From positions 1,984,001-2,048,000 of the forward strand of contig NZ_JAVDWH010000001.1 in NCBI RefSeq assembly GCF_031457275.1: 64,000 bases of DNA, read 5' to 3'. Position 1 is the stretch's first letter, and each line of letters begins with the position of its first letter. This document shows positions 26,693-35,277 of this stretch, piece by piece. The position numbers and the translations under genes were made by a program. The DNA comes from Aeromicrobium panaciterrae (GTDB lineage: Bacteria > Actinomycetota > Actinomycetes > Propionibacteriales > Nocardioidaceae). Below the pieces are notes generated by a model. It saw only the letters and a list, made by a program, of their open reading frames with translations. It was not told the DNA's origin and did not search any database.

Positions 26693-26695
26693 TCT
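26690..26695 (+). promoter_or_regulatory. -10 box TAGTCT of the FAD-dependent gene, overlapping a stop codon
   Basis: TAGTCT begins with the TAG stop of the DUF4126 gene and is followed by six bases and the ATG at 26702. A leaderless start is predicted. Confidence 0.5.
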
Positions 26696-26701
26696 GCGCG
26701 C

Positions 26702-27958
26702 ATGGCGCAGGTCGTAGTGGTCGGAGGCGGCTTCGCCGGTATGTCGGTCGCAGCGCGCCTTGCGAAGGTGCGCCACGACGTCACGCTGGTAGAGGCGTCG
26801 GAACAGCTCGGCGGTCGGCTGCGTGGTGTCACGATCGACGGGACAGCGCGTCAGATCGAGCTCGACACGGTGACCTTGCCGGCAGTGTTCCGCGATCTTT
26901 TTCGCAAGTCGGGTCAACCGCTCGAAAGCGTCCTCGAGCTTGAGTTGACCACTGGCCGCCGTCACGTGTTCAAGGACAAGTCGATCCTCGACCTCCCGCT
27001 CGGTAACCGCGGTGATCAGCACGCCGCGGTGACCAAGGCCTTCGGTGAGGACGAGTGGTCTCCCTGGGTCGACGGGCTCGCCGACGCTTGGGATGTCATA
27101 CGACGTACTGCGCTGGATCAGGTGTTCATCGGCAAACCGGCCGTCGATCGCACGGTCCGCAAGGCTCTTCGAGCACGTCGAAGCATCTCGTATGTCGCCG
27201 ACCGGCTGCCCGACGAGCGCCTCGCGAAGATGGTCCTCAACCCGCTCCGCCTCGCCGGCCAGGATCGCGTCGTGATCCCAGGATTCGCGGCGGTGAGTCA
27301 CTACATCGAGCGCAACTTCGGGCGGTGGCGCTTCACCGGCGGGCTCCCCGCTCTCGCTGAAGCACTGGAGGCACGGCTCGCCGAACGCAAGGTCACGATC
27401 GCCCTCGGTGAGTCCGCCCACGAACTCGTACGCGACGGCGACCAGGTGACCGGCGTCGTCACGGACAAGCGGACGATCCCCGCCGAAGTTGTGGTGTGGT
27501 GCGCTCCGAACTGGCCCGCTCCCCTGCCTGCGCCTCGCACCATGCAGGTCATCCCCGCGAGTCGTACGTTGATCACCCTCACTGACGACGCACCCGAACT
27601 TCCCGAGGAGATCCTCGTTCACGCCAACCCGCCCATCCGGCTGTTCTCCGGCGGCAAGGGCGTATGGACGATCGAACATCGCAGCGGCGAGGACGTCCTC
27701 GACGCACTCGTACGTTTTGGCATCGACCTGCGAGATCACGTGACGTCGCGAACGGATCTCACTCCGAGCGACCTCGTACGCCTCGGCCATTGGGGTTGGG
27801 CCTGGCAAGGCTTGAGTACGGCTTGGGAACTACCCGGAGTCGCGCCCAGCGGTGGTCTTTATTTCGCCGGCGCACATGCGCATCCAGGCGGATCGCTCGA
27901 AGCGATCGGCATGGCGACTGCCGCCATCGCCGAGGACATCGGTCCGGCCAGCCGCTAG
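26702..27958 (+). CDS. FAD-dependent amine-oxidase/phytoene-desaturase-like oxidoreductase
   Basis: A 418-residue flavoprotein. The N terminus has the dinucleotide fold VVVVGGGFAGMSVAARL (3-19) and the VEASEQLGGRLRG segment; the C terminus has the second FAD motif, GLYFAGAHAHPGGSLEAIG. This is the layout of phytoene desaturases and squalene/amine oxidases. The next plus-strand gene is a polyprenyl synthase, so an isoprenoid substrate is reasonable but unproved. Its TAG stop shares a CTAG with the stop of the convergent metF. Confidence 0.88.
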   Translation: MAQVVVVGGGFAGMSVAARLAKVRHDVTLVEASEQLGGRLRGVTIDGTARQIELDTVTLPAVFRDLFRKSGQPLESVLELELTTGRRHVFKDKSILDLPLGNRGDQHAAVTKAFGEDEWSPWVDGLADAWDVIRRTALDQVFIGKPAVDRTVRKALRARRSISYVADRLPDERLAKMVLNPLRLAGQDRVVIPGFAAVSHYIERNFGRWRFTGGLPALAEALEARLAERKVTIALGESAHELVRDGDQVTGVVTDKRTIPAEVVVWCAPNWPAPLPAPRTMQVIPASRTLITLTDDAPELPEEILVHANPPIRLFSGGKGVWTIEHRSGEDVLDALVRFGIDLRDHVTSRTDLTPSDLVRLGHWGWAWQGLSTAWELPGVAPSGGLYFAGAHAHPGGSLEAIGMATAAIAEDIGPASR

Positions 27959-28848
27959 ACGAGGTTGTCGGCGCGCAGCGCCTCGAAGATCTCTCGTGTC
28001 GCCTTGGAGCGGTTGAGGGTGATGAAGTGCAGGCCTGGCGCTCCACCGGCAAGCAGGTCGCGGCACAGCTGCGTTGCGAGCTCGATGCCCTTGGCGCGCA
28101 CAGCGTCCTTGTCGTCCTGAATCGGCTCGATCTGCTCCAGCACCTCTGGCGGGAGTGCAGCACCGGACAGCTCAGCCATGCGGGCAACCTGCGAGAAGTT
28201 GAGGATCGGCATGATGCCCGGAACGATCGGGATGTCGCTGCCGAGCTCTCGTACGCGCTCGACCAGCGAGAAATAGTCGGATGCTCGAAAGAACAGCTGC
28301 GTGATCGCGTAGTCGGCGCCAGCGTTGGCCTTGGCCACCAGCACCTCCGCGTCATGCTCAAGACTCTCGGCGTCGGGGTGTCCTTCGGGGAATGCCGCGA
28401 CACCAATACAGAACCCGCCAAGCTCAGAAGCCAGTTCGACGAGGTCGATCGCGTGGTTCATGCCATCGGGGTGCGGCTCCCAAGGAGCACGCGGTCCACC
28501 CTTGGGGTCACCGCGAAGCACGAGCACGTCGTCGACTCCCGCAGCGGCGTACTGCTTGAGGACTGACTCGATCTCACCCTTGGTCTGCGCCACGAGCGTC
28601 AGGTGGCCGACGGGACGCATCGACGTCTGCTCGGCAATGCGAGCCGTAATGCGTACGGTGCGCTCCTGGCTGGTGCCGCCCGCTCCATACGTGACCGAGA
28701 CGAACGTCGGATCCAGCGCCTCGAGGTCGGCGATGGTCTTCCAGAGCACGTCTTCGCCCTCGTCGTCCTTCGGCGGGAAGAACTCAAACGAGGTCGTCGG
28801 GTTGGGTCCGCGCAGGACTTCGAGGAAGGAGCGATCATCGGCGGGCAT
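27955..28848 (-). CDS. metF: 5,10-methylenetetrahydrofolate reductase
   Basis: Reduces methylene-THF to methyl-THF for methionine synthesis, with FAD. The 297-residue barrel begins with TSFEFFPPKDDEG (19-31; catalytic Glu22), followed by VSVTYGAGGTS, the LVLRGDPK flavin segment and ADYAITQLFF. The frame is open 63 codons upstream; the ATG at 28848 is chosen because the conserved sequence begins there and a TACCGT box lies six bases before it. Divergent from, and sharing a promoter centre with, the polyprenyl synthase gene. Confidence 0.96.
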   Translation of the reverse strand: MPADDRSFLEVLRGPNPTTSFEFFPPKDDEGEDVLWKTIADLEALDPTFVSVTYGAGGTSQERTVRITARIAEQTSMRPVGHLTLVAQTKGEIESVLKQYAAAGVDDVLVLRGDPKGGPRAPWEPHPDGMNHAIDLVELASELGGFCIGVAAFPEGHPDAESLEHDAEVLVAKANAGADYAITQLFFRASDYFSLVERVRELGSDIPIVPGIMPILNFSQVARMAELSGAALPPEVLEQIEPIQDDKDAVRAKGIELATQLCRDLLAGGAPGLHFITLNRSKATREIFEALRADNLV

Positions 28849-28854
28849 GACCCA

Positions 28855-28864
28855 ACGGTATCGT
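28855..28864. promoter_or_regulatory. Overlapping divergent -10 boxes of metF and polyprenyl synthase
   Basis: Minus strand TACCGT (28860-28855) is six bases before the metF ATG (28848). Plus strand TATCGT (28859-28864) is seven bases before the polyprenyl synthase GTG (28872). The two boxes share the TA at 28859-28860. Both transcripts should be leaderless. Confidence 0.6.
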
Positions 28865-28871
28865 CCGACAT

Positions 28872-29933
28872 GTGACCGCACGCGCAGACGATCCCGAATT
28901 CCGGACTCAAGTCGATGTGGCACTTGTCTCGTTCGTCGATCGTCAGCGACCCATCCTCGCCGAGCTCGGGCCCGATCTTGGTGAGTTCGCCGATTCAGCG
29001 CTCGGCTTCGTCGTGGGCGGCAAACGCTTGCGACCACAGTTCTGCTTCGCCGGCTGGCTCATCGCGGGCGGCTCCCCCACTGACACGGGATTCGTGACTG
29101 CGGCCGCGTCGTTGGAATGGCTACAGGCGAGCGCACTGGTGCACGACGACCTGATGGACGGCTCCGACACCCGGCGCGGGCGACCCAGCATCCATCGCGA
29201 GTACGAAGCGCGGCACCGTACCGAAGCGCGATCCGGAGACGCCGCTGGCTTCGGACTCTCGACGGCAGTACTGCTCGGCGACCTCATGCTGTCCTGGTGC
29301 GATGAAATGCTGACTCGAGCGGTTCTGGACTCACCCTCGATGGCGGCCAACCTCGGCAACGCTCGACGCTTCCTCGACCTCTGCAAGTCGGAGGTCGTCG
29401 CGGGCCAGTTCCTCGATGTCGTCGGGCAGACGCGACCATCCCTCACGGTCGACGAAGCCATGAAGGTCGTTCGCTACAAGTCAGCGAAGTACACCGTCGA
29501 ACGTCCGCTCCATATCGGAGCCGCTCTGGCCGGCGCGGAGCCCGACCTGATCGCAGGCCTGACCGACGTGGCGTTGCCGCTCGGCGAGGCATTCCAACTG
29601 CGTGATGACGTGCTCGGTGTATTCGGCGACCCCTCAGTGACCGGCAAGCCCGCAGGAGACGATCTCCGTGAGGGCAAACGAACTGTGCTCGTCGCGCGTA
29701 CGTCCGAGCTGACTGACGACGCAGGTCGCGCGTTGCTCCAGGAACACCTCGGCACCGCTGAAGGCATCGACGCCGTACGCGAGCTGATCGAGTCCTCGGG
29801 CGCTCTCGCCGCAGTCGAGGCTGACATCGCCCGGCTCGAGGATCAGGCTGAGTCGGCTCTCAGCGCTCTGGGACCTGAAGCGCGCGACATCCTCGGACCT
29901 CTCGCGCTCACAGCAACCCGTCGAACTCGCTGA
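28872..29933 (+). CDS. Polyprenyl diphosphate synthase (trans-isoprenyl)
   Basis: Condenses isopentenyl diphosphate with allylic diphosphates to give a longer isoprenoid chain. The 353-residue all-helical protein has GGKRLRP (49-55), the first aspartate-rich motif DDLMD (92-96) and the second one as DDVLGVFGD from Asp245. The second motif is not the strict DDxxD. Actinobacterial IdsA/GrcC-like enzymes make C15-C25 products or menaquinone tails; chain length cannot be read from sequence. Its last 26 bases overlap the end of the convergent barstar gene. Confidence 0.94.
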   Translation: MTARADDPEFRTQVDVALVSFVDRQRPILAELGPDLGEFADSALGFVVGGKRLRPQFCFAGWLIAGGSPTDTGFVTAAASLEWLQASALVHDDLMDGSDTRRGRPSIHREYEARHRTEARSGDAAGFGLSTAVLLGDLMLSWCDEMLTRAVLDSPSMAANLGNARRFLDLCKSEVVAGQFLDVVGQTRPSLTVDEAMKVVRYKSAKYTVERPLHIGAALAGAEPDLIAGLTDVALPLGEAFQLRDDVLGVFGDPSVTGKPAGDDLREGKRTVLVARTSELTDDAGRALLQEHLGTAEGIDAVRELIESSGALAAVEADIARLEDQAESALSALGPEARDILGPLALTATRRTR

Positions 29934-30327
29934 CTCCCAGGTCGTCGCGCACGATCACCGCAAAAGACGTCGCCTGTCCGGCGGCGTCGCGCAACACGTC
30001 AAGAACCGCGGCAGCCTGCATCGGGTCGATCGCGGAAAGCTCGCGCAACCCGTCCCATACGAGCACCAGTGGAGTGACGGTGAGATCTCCCAGCACGTCG
30101 AACAGAGCATCGAGATTGCGACCGAACCACGACGGCAGTCCCCATGCGGTCGTGACCTCGTCATAGAACGCTTCGACTGAGTGCACGTCGGTCGTGTCGA
30201 GATGTAGTGCGCGCCAGCCAGCCGTCTCGGCCTCGCCCACCAGGTCCCGCTCCGGGTCGCCGCGCCAGCTGAACAGCCCTGGCGAGGTCGACCCTTCGAG
30301 CAGTGACGTGTACGAAGCGGTCATCAC
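29908..30327 (-). CDS. Barstar-family ribonuclease inhibitor
   Basis: The 139 residues include the barstar core: HLDTTDVHSVEAFYDEVTTA followed by WFGRNLDALFDVLGDL, whose Asp and Trp/Phe residues plug the barnase active site in the model pair, then LVLVWDGL. It is cytoplasmic, with no signal peptide. The ATG overlaps the stop of the barnase-like gene by four bases, so inhibitor synthesis is coupled to toxin synthesis. Barstar relatives without RNase partners exist, but here the partner is next door. Confidence 0.93.
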   Translation of the reverse strand: MMTASYTSLLEGSTSPGLFSWRGDPERDLVGEAETAGWRALHLDTTDVHSVEAFYDEVTTAWGLPSWFGRNLDALFDVLGDLTVTPLVLVWDGLRELSAIDPMQAAAVLDVLRDAAGQATSFAVIVRDDLGVSEFDGLL

Positions 30328-30743
30328 TTCACCAGCTTCGGCGGGTGGATGCGCTCGAACGAGCCGTAGTGGTCGTCGGTGTAGTAGTACTCGTCGCCCT
30401 CGCCGTGAACGATCCGCCGGGCTCCGCGGTCAGACTCGCCCGGTGTCGTCACGGTGTACTCACGCCAGTAGCCGCGCCCGTGCGCCGGCAGTCGCCGTTC
30501 GCGGTTCATGAACACGGCTCCATCCTGCCGATATGGGAAGGGCCCGTCACTCTGAATCAGCGCAATCGTGTCGACCGCCTCCTGCGGGAGCGATCCAATC
30601 GAGCTCGGCGCCGAGGCCGTTGCGGTCGGCTGCGGAGCTGGTGAGTTCTCCGTACCGGCGTACTGCTTGAGGAGCGCGATAGCCACGATGCCGATCAAGA
30701 TGGCGACCAACATTCGACGGCTCATGAGTCCATCGTTGCTCAT
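30324..30743 (-). CDS. Membrane-anchored barnase-type guanyl-specific ribonuclease
   Basis: With the ATG at 30743 the protein has 139 residues: a basic tail, one hydrophobic helix (about 11-25), a Ser/Pro/Thr linker (30-55) and a C-terminal N1/T1 RNase domain (about 66-133). The barnase triad is present: Glu95 in YWREYTV, Arg109/110 in RGARRIV and His125 in YTDDHYGSF. It should hydrolyse RNA at G, probably outside or at the membrane, with the barstar as immunity. No clear Shine-Dalgarno marks the start; ATGs at 30725, 30791 and 30815 are also possible. The uninterrupted helix could be a cleaved signal peptide instead of an anchor. Confidence 0.88.
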   Translation of the reverse strand: MSNDGLMSRRMLVAILIGIVAIALLKQYAGTENSPAPQPTATASAPSSIGSLPQEAVDTIALIQSDGPFPYRQDGAVFMNRERRLPAHGRGYWREYTVTTPGESDRGARRIVHGEGDEYYYTDDHYGSFERIHPPKLVK

Positions 30744-30816
30744 TCCCGCTGACCACGGGGCAGGACGCCACCGCGCAGACACGGATGCCATGGCCCGAAC
30801 TTTGCGGACAAGCATC

Positions 30817-30822
30817 TAGAAT
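30817..30822 (+). promoter_or_regulatory. -10 box TAGAAT upstream of pknB
   Basis: TAGAAT would start a transcript near 30829 with a leader of about 38 bases that contains GAGGAGG six bases before the GTG at 30867. No clear -35. Confidence 0.4.
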
Positions 30823-30866
30823 CAACCCCTACGGAACCGCATGGTCCGGGGTCGAGGAGGGCTGGC

Positions 30867-32861
30867 GTGGTGATGACGGGCGACGAAGCCCTGATCGGTC
30901 GCGTCCTCAATGACCGCTACCTGATCGGCAAGCGCATTGCGCGCGGCGGAATGGCAAGCGTGTTCTGGGCGACGGACCAGCGGCTTGACCGACCCGTCGC
31001 GATCAAGGTCATGCACCACGGACTTGGCGACGACCGCCAGTTCACGGAGCGCTTCCACCGCGAGGCAAAGTCCGCCGCCAAGCTCAACCACCCCAATGTC
31101 GTGTCGGTGTTCGACCAGGGCATGGATGGCGAAGTCACCTACCTCGTCATGGAATACGTGCCTGGCCGCACGCTGCGCGACATCATGCGCGAAGAGTCGC
31201 CCATGCCGCCTTACCGCGCGCTTGAGCTGCTCGAGCAAATCCTGATCGCGCTCTCCGCTGCCCATGCCGCGCACATCATCCACCGCGACGTGAAGCCCGA
31301 AAACGTACTCATCACGCCAAGTGGTGAGGTCAAGGTCGCCGACTTCGGTCTGGCCCGCGCCGTGAGCGCTGCCACCACCGCTACCGGTGGCACCCTCATC
31401 GGCACGGTTTCCTATCTCGCACCCGAGATCGTCGTGAATGAGGGCGCAGACGCCCGTTCGGACGTCTACGCATGCGGCGCGATGCTCTACGAGATGCTGA
31501 CCGGGGTCAAGCCGCATTCGGGCGAGTCCCCCATTCAGGTCGCCTACAAGCACGTTCACGAAGACATCGGCAATCCGTCTGAGCTGCAGCGCGGCATACC
31601 GCCGTACGTTGACGCGCTCGTGAGGCGAGCGACGGTCCGCGATCGCGACCAGCGCTCGACTGATGCACGAGTCCTGCTTCAGCAGCTTCGGTCGGTGCAG
31701 CGCTCGCTTGCTGCAGGTATGGACGACGATCCTGAACTCGTCGCGGACCTGCTCCCCGGCGCGCGGATCACCGATGCAGACGGCGAACCCACTGAGTTCG
31801 TCAAGCGCGGTGCCATCACCCTCAACGCGGGCGACTCCGAGGCAACGCAGGCAGTACGTCCTCCCTCCGAGCCGACCGTGCAGTGGGACCGCGCCGCCAA
31901 TGCGCCCGTGCAGCCGCTCAAGTCCGGCCTACTTCCGCCGGTCTCGTCAGACGACTACCGACAGATGCGCGCTGGCGAACCGCGATCGAAGCGCGGTCGC
32001 AACCTGCTCGCCCTGGCCGTCCTACTGACACTGCTCGCCAGCCTTCTCGGCTGGTACATCGGCGTCGGTCGCTATGACACGACTCCTCAGCTGGTTGGCA
32101 CAGCCGAAGCAGCAGCCAAGGAGAACGCCGAGCGACTCGGCTACAAGTTCGAGGTTGCTGGCGTGAAGTTTTCCGAGAAGTACGCCAGCGGCGTGGTGAT
32201 GTCGACCGATCCCGGCCCCGGCAAGAAGATCCTCCCGGGCGGCACGATCAACGCGATCATCTCCAAGGGACCTGACCGCGTCAGTCTGCCCAAGGACCTG
32301 AGGGGTATGACGCTTGCGGAGGCCACGACGGCTCTGGGTGCCATCGACCTGACAGTCGGCAAGATCGAGAAGAAGTACGCCCAGACTGTCGCCAAAAACC
32401 GGGTCATTGGCGCCATCGGCATCGCTGCGACCGACGACCTCAAGCGCAACACGACTGTCGACCTCTACATCAGCAAGGGCAAGAAGCCGATCAAGGTTGT
32501 CGACTACACCGGCAAGCCGGTCGATGAGGCCGAGAAGGCGCTCAAGGAAGACGGCTTCAAGCCTGAGATCACGTTCGAGTTCAGCGATGACGTCGACAAG
32601 GACATTGTCATCTCCCAGTCGCCGAAGGATGGCACCCAGTTCAAGGGCGACACCATCAAACTGGTCGTGTCCAAGGGACCGGACCTCGTCGTCGTACCCA
32701 AGGTCATTGGCATGAAGAAGGACAAGGCCACAGCGATTCTCAAGGCGGCTGGCTTCAAGGTCCAGGCGTTCCCGGGAACCAACTACACCGTTCAATCGCA
32801 AAGCCCCAGCGAAGGCAAGAAGGCCCGTCGGGGAAGCACCATCTTGATCTCCTCGTTCTGA
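30867..32861 (+). CDS. pknB: PASTA-domain serine/threonine protein kinase (PknB type)
   Basis: Membrane kinase that senses muropeptides or lipid II outside and phosphorylates division and wall proteins inside. In 664 residues: a kinase domain (about 12-275) with GKRIARGGMASV, catalytic Asp141 in HRDVKPEN (139-146) and DFG at 159-161; a linker; one membrane helix (about 379-400); and four PASTA repeats to the C terminus, recognisable by recurring VSKGPD and (V/I)ISKG ends. GAGGAGG supports the GTG at 30867, with a GTG three bases on as alternative. Unlike mycobacterial pknB it is not next to rodA/pbpA. Divergent from the RNase. Confidence 0.96.
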   Translation: MVMTGDEALIGRVLNDRYLIGKRIARGGMASVFWATDQRLDRPVAIKVMHHGLGDDRQFTERFHREAKSAAKLNHPNVVSVFDQGMDGEVTYLVMEYVPGRTLRDIMREESPMPPYRALELLEQILIALSAAHAAHIIHRDVKPENVLITPSGEVKVADFGLARAVSAATTATGGTLIGTVSYLAPEIVVNEGADARSDVYACGAMLYEMLTGVKPHSGESPIQVAYKHVHEDIGNPSELQRGIPPYVDALVRRATVRDRDQRSTDARVLLQQLRSVQRSLAAGMDDDPELVADLLPGARITDADGEPTEFVKRGAITLNAGDSEATQAVRPPSEPTVQWDRAANAPVQPLKSGLLPPVSSDDYRQMRAGEPRSKRGRNLLALAVLLTLLASLLGWYIGVGRYDTTPQLVGTAEAAAKENAERLGYKFEVAGVKFSEKYASGVVMSTDPGPGKKILPGGTINAIISKGPDRVSLPKDLRGMTLAEATTALGAIDLTVGKIEKKYAQTVAKNRVIGAIGIAATDDLKRNTTVDLYISKGKKPIKVVDYTGKPVDEAEKALKEDGFKPEITFEFSDDVDKDIVISQSPKDGTQFKGDTIKLVVSKGPDLVVVPKVIGMKKDKATAILKAAGFKVQAFPGTNYTVQSQSPSEGKKARRGSTILISSF

Positions 32862-32863
32862 CG

Positions 32864-33730
32864 ATGCGACCTCGTCTTGCCGCGGCAGCTTTGCTGTCGG
32901 TCACTGCCATGTGGGGATCGACGTTCTTCCTGATCAAGGACCTGCTGGATCGCGTACCAGCCGCTGACTTCCTCGCCATCCGGTTCGCGATCGCATTCTT
33001 CGCTCTGGTGCTCATCGCACCCAAGGCCATTGGTCGCCTAACGCCCGACATTCTGCGCAAGAGCATCTACGCCGGCGGCATCTACGGCGTCGCTCAGATC
33101 ATGCAGACCACCGGGCTCGGTCATACAGACGCCAGCATCTCGGGGTTCATCACCGGCTTGTACGTCGTGGCCACACCGGTGCTCGCCTCCTTGGCGTTCG
33201 GCATACGCATCAGTCGCACGGTGTGGATTGCCGTCGCGATGGCGACCGCGGGTCTGGCGATCTTGTCCCTGCGAGGGTTCGCGGTCGGCTTCGGCGAGGC
33301 CATCACCTTGGTCAGCGCAATCCTGTACGCCGTGCACATCGTCGTGCTGTCGAGGTGGTCGACGTCGAAAGATGCGTTCGCGATGGCGACCGTCCAGATG
33401 GGCGTCATCTCCGCGATCTGCTTCGTCGTGGCAGCTCCCGGAGGGATCACGCTCCCCCACACGTCGGGCGACTGGATCGCCGTCGTCTACATGGCCCTGG
33501 CCGCTGGGGCACTCGCGATGCTCGCGCAGACCTGGGCCCAGAGTCAGCTCGACGCCGCGCGTGCAGCGCTGCTCATGACGATGGAGCCAGTGTTCGCGGC
33601 TGGATTCGCGGTGTTGTTCGGCAGCGAGACGCTGGGGTGGCGCGTCGCGATCGGCGGCACGATCGTGCTCGTCGCGATGATCCTCGCCGAGTCTTCAGGG
33701 CGTACGAAACCCGTGCACCAAGTGCTCTGA
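32864..33730 (+). CDS. EamA/DMT-superfamily transporter
   Basis: A 288-residue integral membrane protein with ten predicted helices in two EamA repeats (about 5-135 and 145-280). It starts with the family-like AMWGSTFFLIKDLL and has an internal QTTGLGHTDASISGFITGLYVV segment. Such proteins export metabolites or amino acids; the substrate is unknown. It begins two bases after the kinase stop, so it is probably cotranscribed with pknB. The 146 bases after it (33731-33876) hold no gene I can support. Confidence 0.9.
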   Translation: MRPRLAAAALLSVTAMWGSTFFLIKDLLDRVPAADFLAIRFAIAFFALVLIAPKAIGRLTPDILRKSIYAGGIYGVAQIMQTTGLGHTDASISGFITGLYVVATPVLASLAFGIRISRTVWIAVAMATAGLAILSLRGFAVGFGEAITLVSAILYAVHIVVLSRWSTSKDAFAMATVQMGVISAICFVVAAPGGITLPHTSGDWIAVVYMALAAGALAMLAQTWAQSQLDAARAALLMTMEPVFAAGFAVLFGSETLGWRVAIGGTIVLVAMILAESSGRTKPVHQVL

Positions 33731-33876
33731 ACTCAGAGACTCACACATAGTCGCGCAGGTACCGCGTGAAGCACCTCGAAACGACTGGCGCACTGCATTC
33801 GCACCAGCGCAATCACACAGCTGAAGGTATGAAGCAGACCTCGCGGCCGACCATGTCGCAACGCGAGCGGTGCGGC

Positions 33877-35211
33877 TTAGGCTCCCGACAGCATTTCGGC
33901 GACCAGGAAGGCCAGCTCGAGGCTCTGGGCGCGGTTGAGGCGCGGATCGCACAGCGTCTCGTAGCGGTGCGCGAGACCTTCAGCCGACAGCTTGGCGCCG
34001 CCGCCGACGCACTCGGTGACGTCGTCGCCGGTGAGCTCGACATGGACGCCTCCGGGCCACGTACCGAGGCTGCGGTGCACCTCGAAGAAGCCGCGGACCT
34101 CGTCGATGACATCGTCGAACTCGCGCGTCTTGTAGCCGTTGGTGGTCTCGAACGTGTTGCCGTGCATCGGATCGCACACCCAGGCGACTTCAAGACCGGC
34201 TGCAGTCACCTTCTCAACAAGGTTGGGCAGTCCGTCGCGGATCTTGTCAGCGCCAAAGCGGGTGATGAACGTGATCTTGCCGGGTACGCGCTCGGGGTTG
34301 AGCTTCTCGTACAGCGCGATCGCGTCATCGGCCGTCGACGTCGGGCCGAGCTTCACGCCAATCGGGTTGGCGATCTTGCTGAGGAGCTCGACATGCGCGC
34401 CATCGAGCTGACGGGTGCGCTCGCCGATCCACACGAAGTGGCTCGACACGTCGTACGGCTGCTCGGTACGCGAGTCGATGCGAGTGAGCGAGTGTTCGTA
34501 CTCGAGGATCAGAGCCTCGTGCGACGAGAAGAAGTCGACCGTGTGGAACTCGTCCGGGTCGACGCCAATGGCGTCCATGAACGCCAGCGCGCGATCGATC
34601 TCGGCGCCGATGCGCTCGTAGCGCTCCCCTACGGGGCTGTTCTTGACGAAGTCGGTGTTCCACGCGTGCATCTGACGCAGATCGGCGTAACCACCGGTGG
34701 TGAACGCTCGGGCGAGGTTCAGCGTCGACGCAGACGCGTGGTAGACCTCAACAAGCCGCTGCGGGTCGTGCGCGCGGGACTCGGCGTTGAAGTCGAAGCC
34801 GTTGACCGCATCGCCGCGGTAAGCCGGCAGCGTGACGCCTTCGCGGGTCTCCATGTCGCTCGACCTCGGCTTGGCGTACTGACCGGCCAGACGGCCAACC
34901 TTGACGACGGGAACGCTCGCGGCGTAGGTGAGCACGACTGCCATCGACAGCAGCACTCGGAGCTTGTTGCGGACGTTCTCGGCTGTGACACCTTCAAACG
35001 TCTCGGCGCAGTCGCCACCTTGGAGCAGGAATGCCTCGCCGCGGGCTACCTCGGCGAGCTTGTCACGCAGCGCGTCACACTCGCCGGCGAACACCAGCGG
35101 AGGCATCGTGCGGAGCTTCTGAACGGCAGCATCGCGCGCAGCCGGGTCGACATATGTCGGCTGCTGGGCGGCTCCGAGCGTACGAAGCTCATCAAGGGTG
35201 GGAATGCTCAC
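33877..35211 (-). CDS. aroG: Class II DAHP synthase
   Basis: Catalyses the first step of the shikimate pathway, joining phosphoenolpyruvate and erythrose 4-phosphate. The 444 residues match the plant-like class II enzymes of actinobacteria (for example mycobacterial AroG), with FLLQGGDCAETF near 78-89, the metal and substrate motifs RIGQ-like RLAGQYAKPRS, and VKLGPT. The enzyme often works as a complex with chorismate mutase; no such gene is in this window. The GTG at 35211 has no Shine-Dalgarno and a TATTCT box six bases upstream. Confidence 0.95.
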   Translation of the reverse strand: MSIPTLDELRTLGAAQQPTYVDPAARDAAVQKLRTMPPLVFAGECDALRDKLAEVARGEAFLLQGGDCAETFEGVTAENVRNKLRVLLSMAVVLTYAASVPVVKVGRLAGQYAKPRSSDMETREGVTLPAYRGDAVNGFDFNAESRAHDPQRLVEVYHASASTLNLARAFTTGGYADLRQMHAWNTDFVKNSPVGERYERIGAEIDRALAFMDAIGVDPDEFHTVDFFSSHEALILEYEHSLTRIDSRTEQPYDVSSHFVWIGERTRQLDGAHVELLSKIANPIGVKLGPTSTADDAIALYEKLNPERVPGKITFITRFGADKIRDGLPNLVEKVTAAGLEVAWVCDPMHGNTFETTNGYKTREFDDVIDEVRGFFEVHRSLGTWPGGVHVELTGDDVTECVGGGAKLSAEGLAHRYETLCDPRLNRAQSLELAFLVAEMLSGA

Positions 35212-35217
35212 GCAACA

Positions 35218-35223
35218 AGAATA
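35218..35223 (-). promoter_or_regulatory. -10 box TATTCT of aroG, leaderless
   Basis: TATTCT (35223-35218) then six bases to the GTG at 35211 on the minus strand. Confidence 0.55.
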
Positions 35224-35277
35224 CGCGGGTTGCCCGTTCGTCCCGCACGGACGGCGAGAACGTGGACGTGAGCCTGC

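Noticed and set aside
33731..33876. Possible small gene in the gap between the EamA and aroG genes
   Set aside because: No start with ribosome site or -10 box and no recognisable peptide; left as noncoding.
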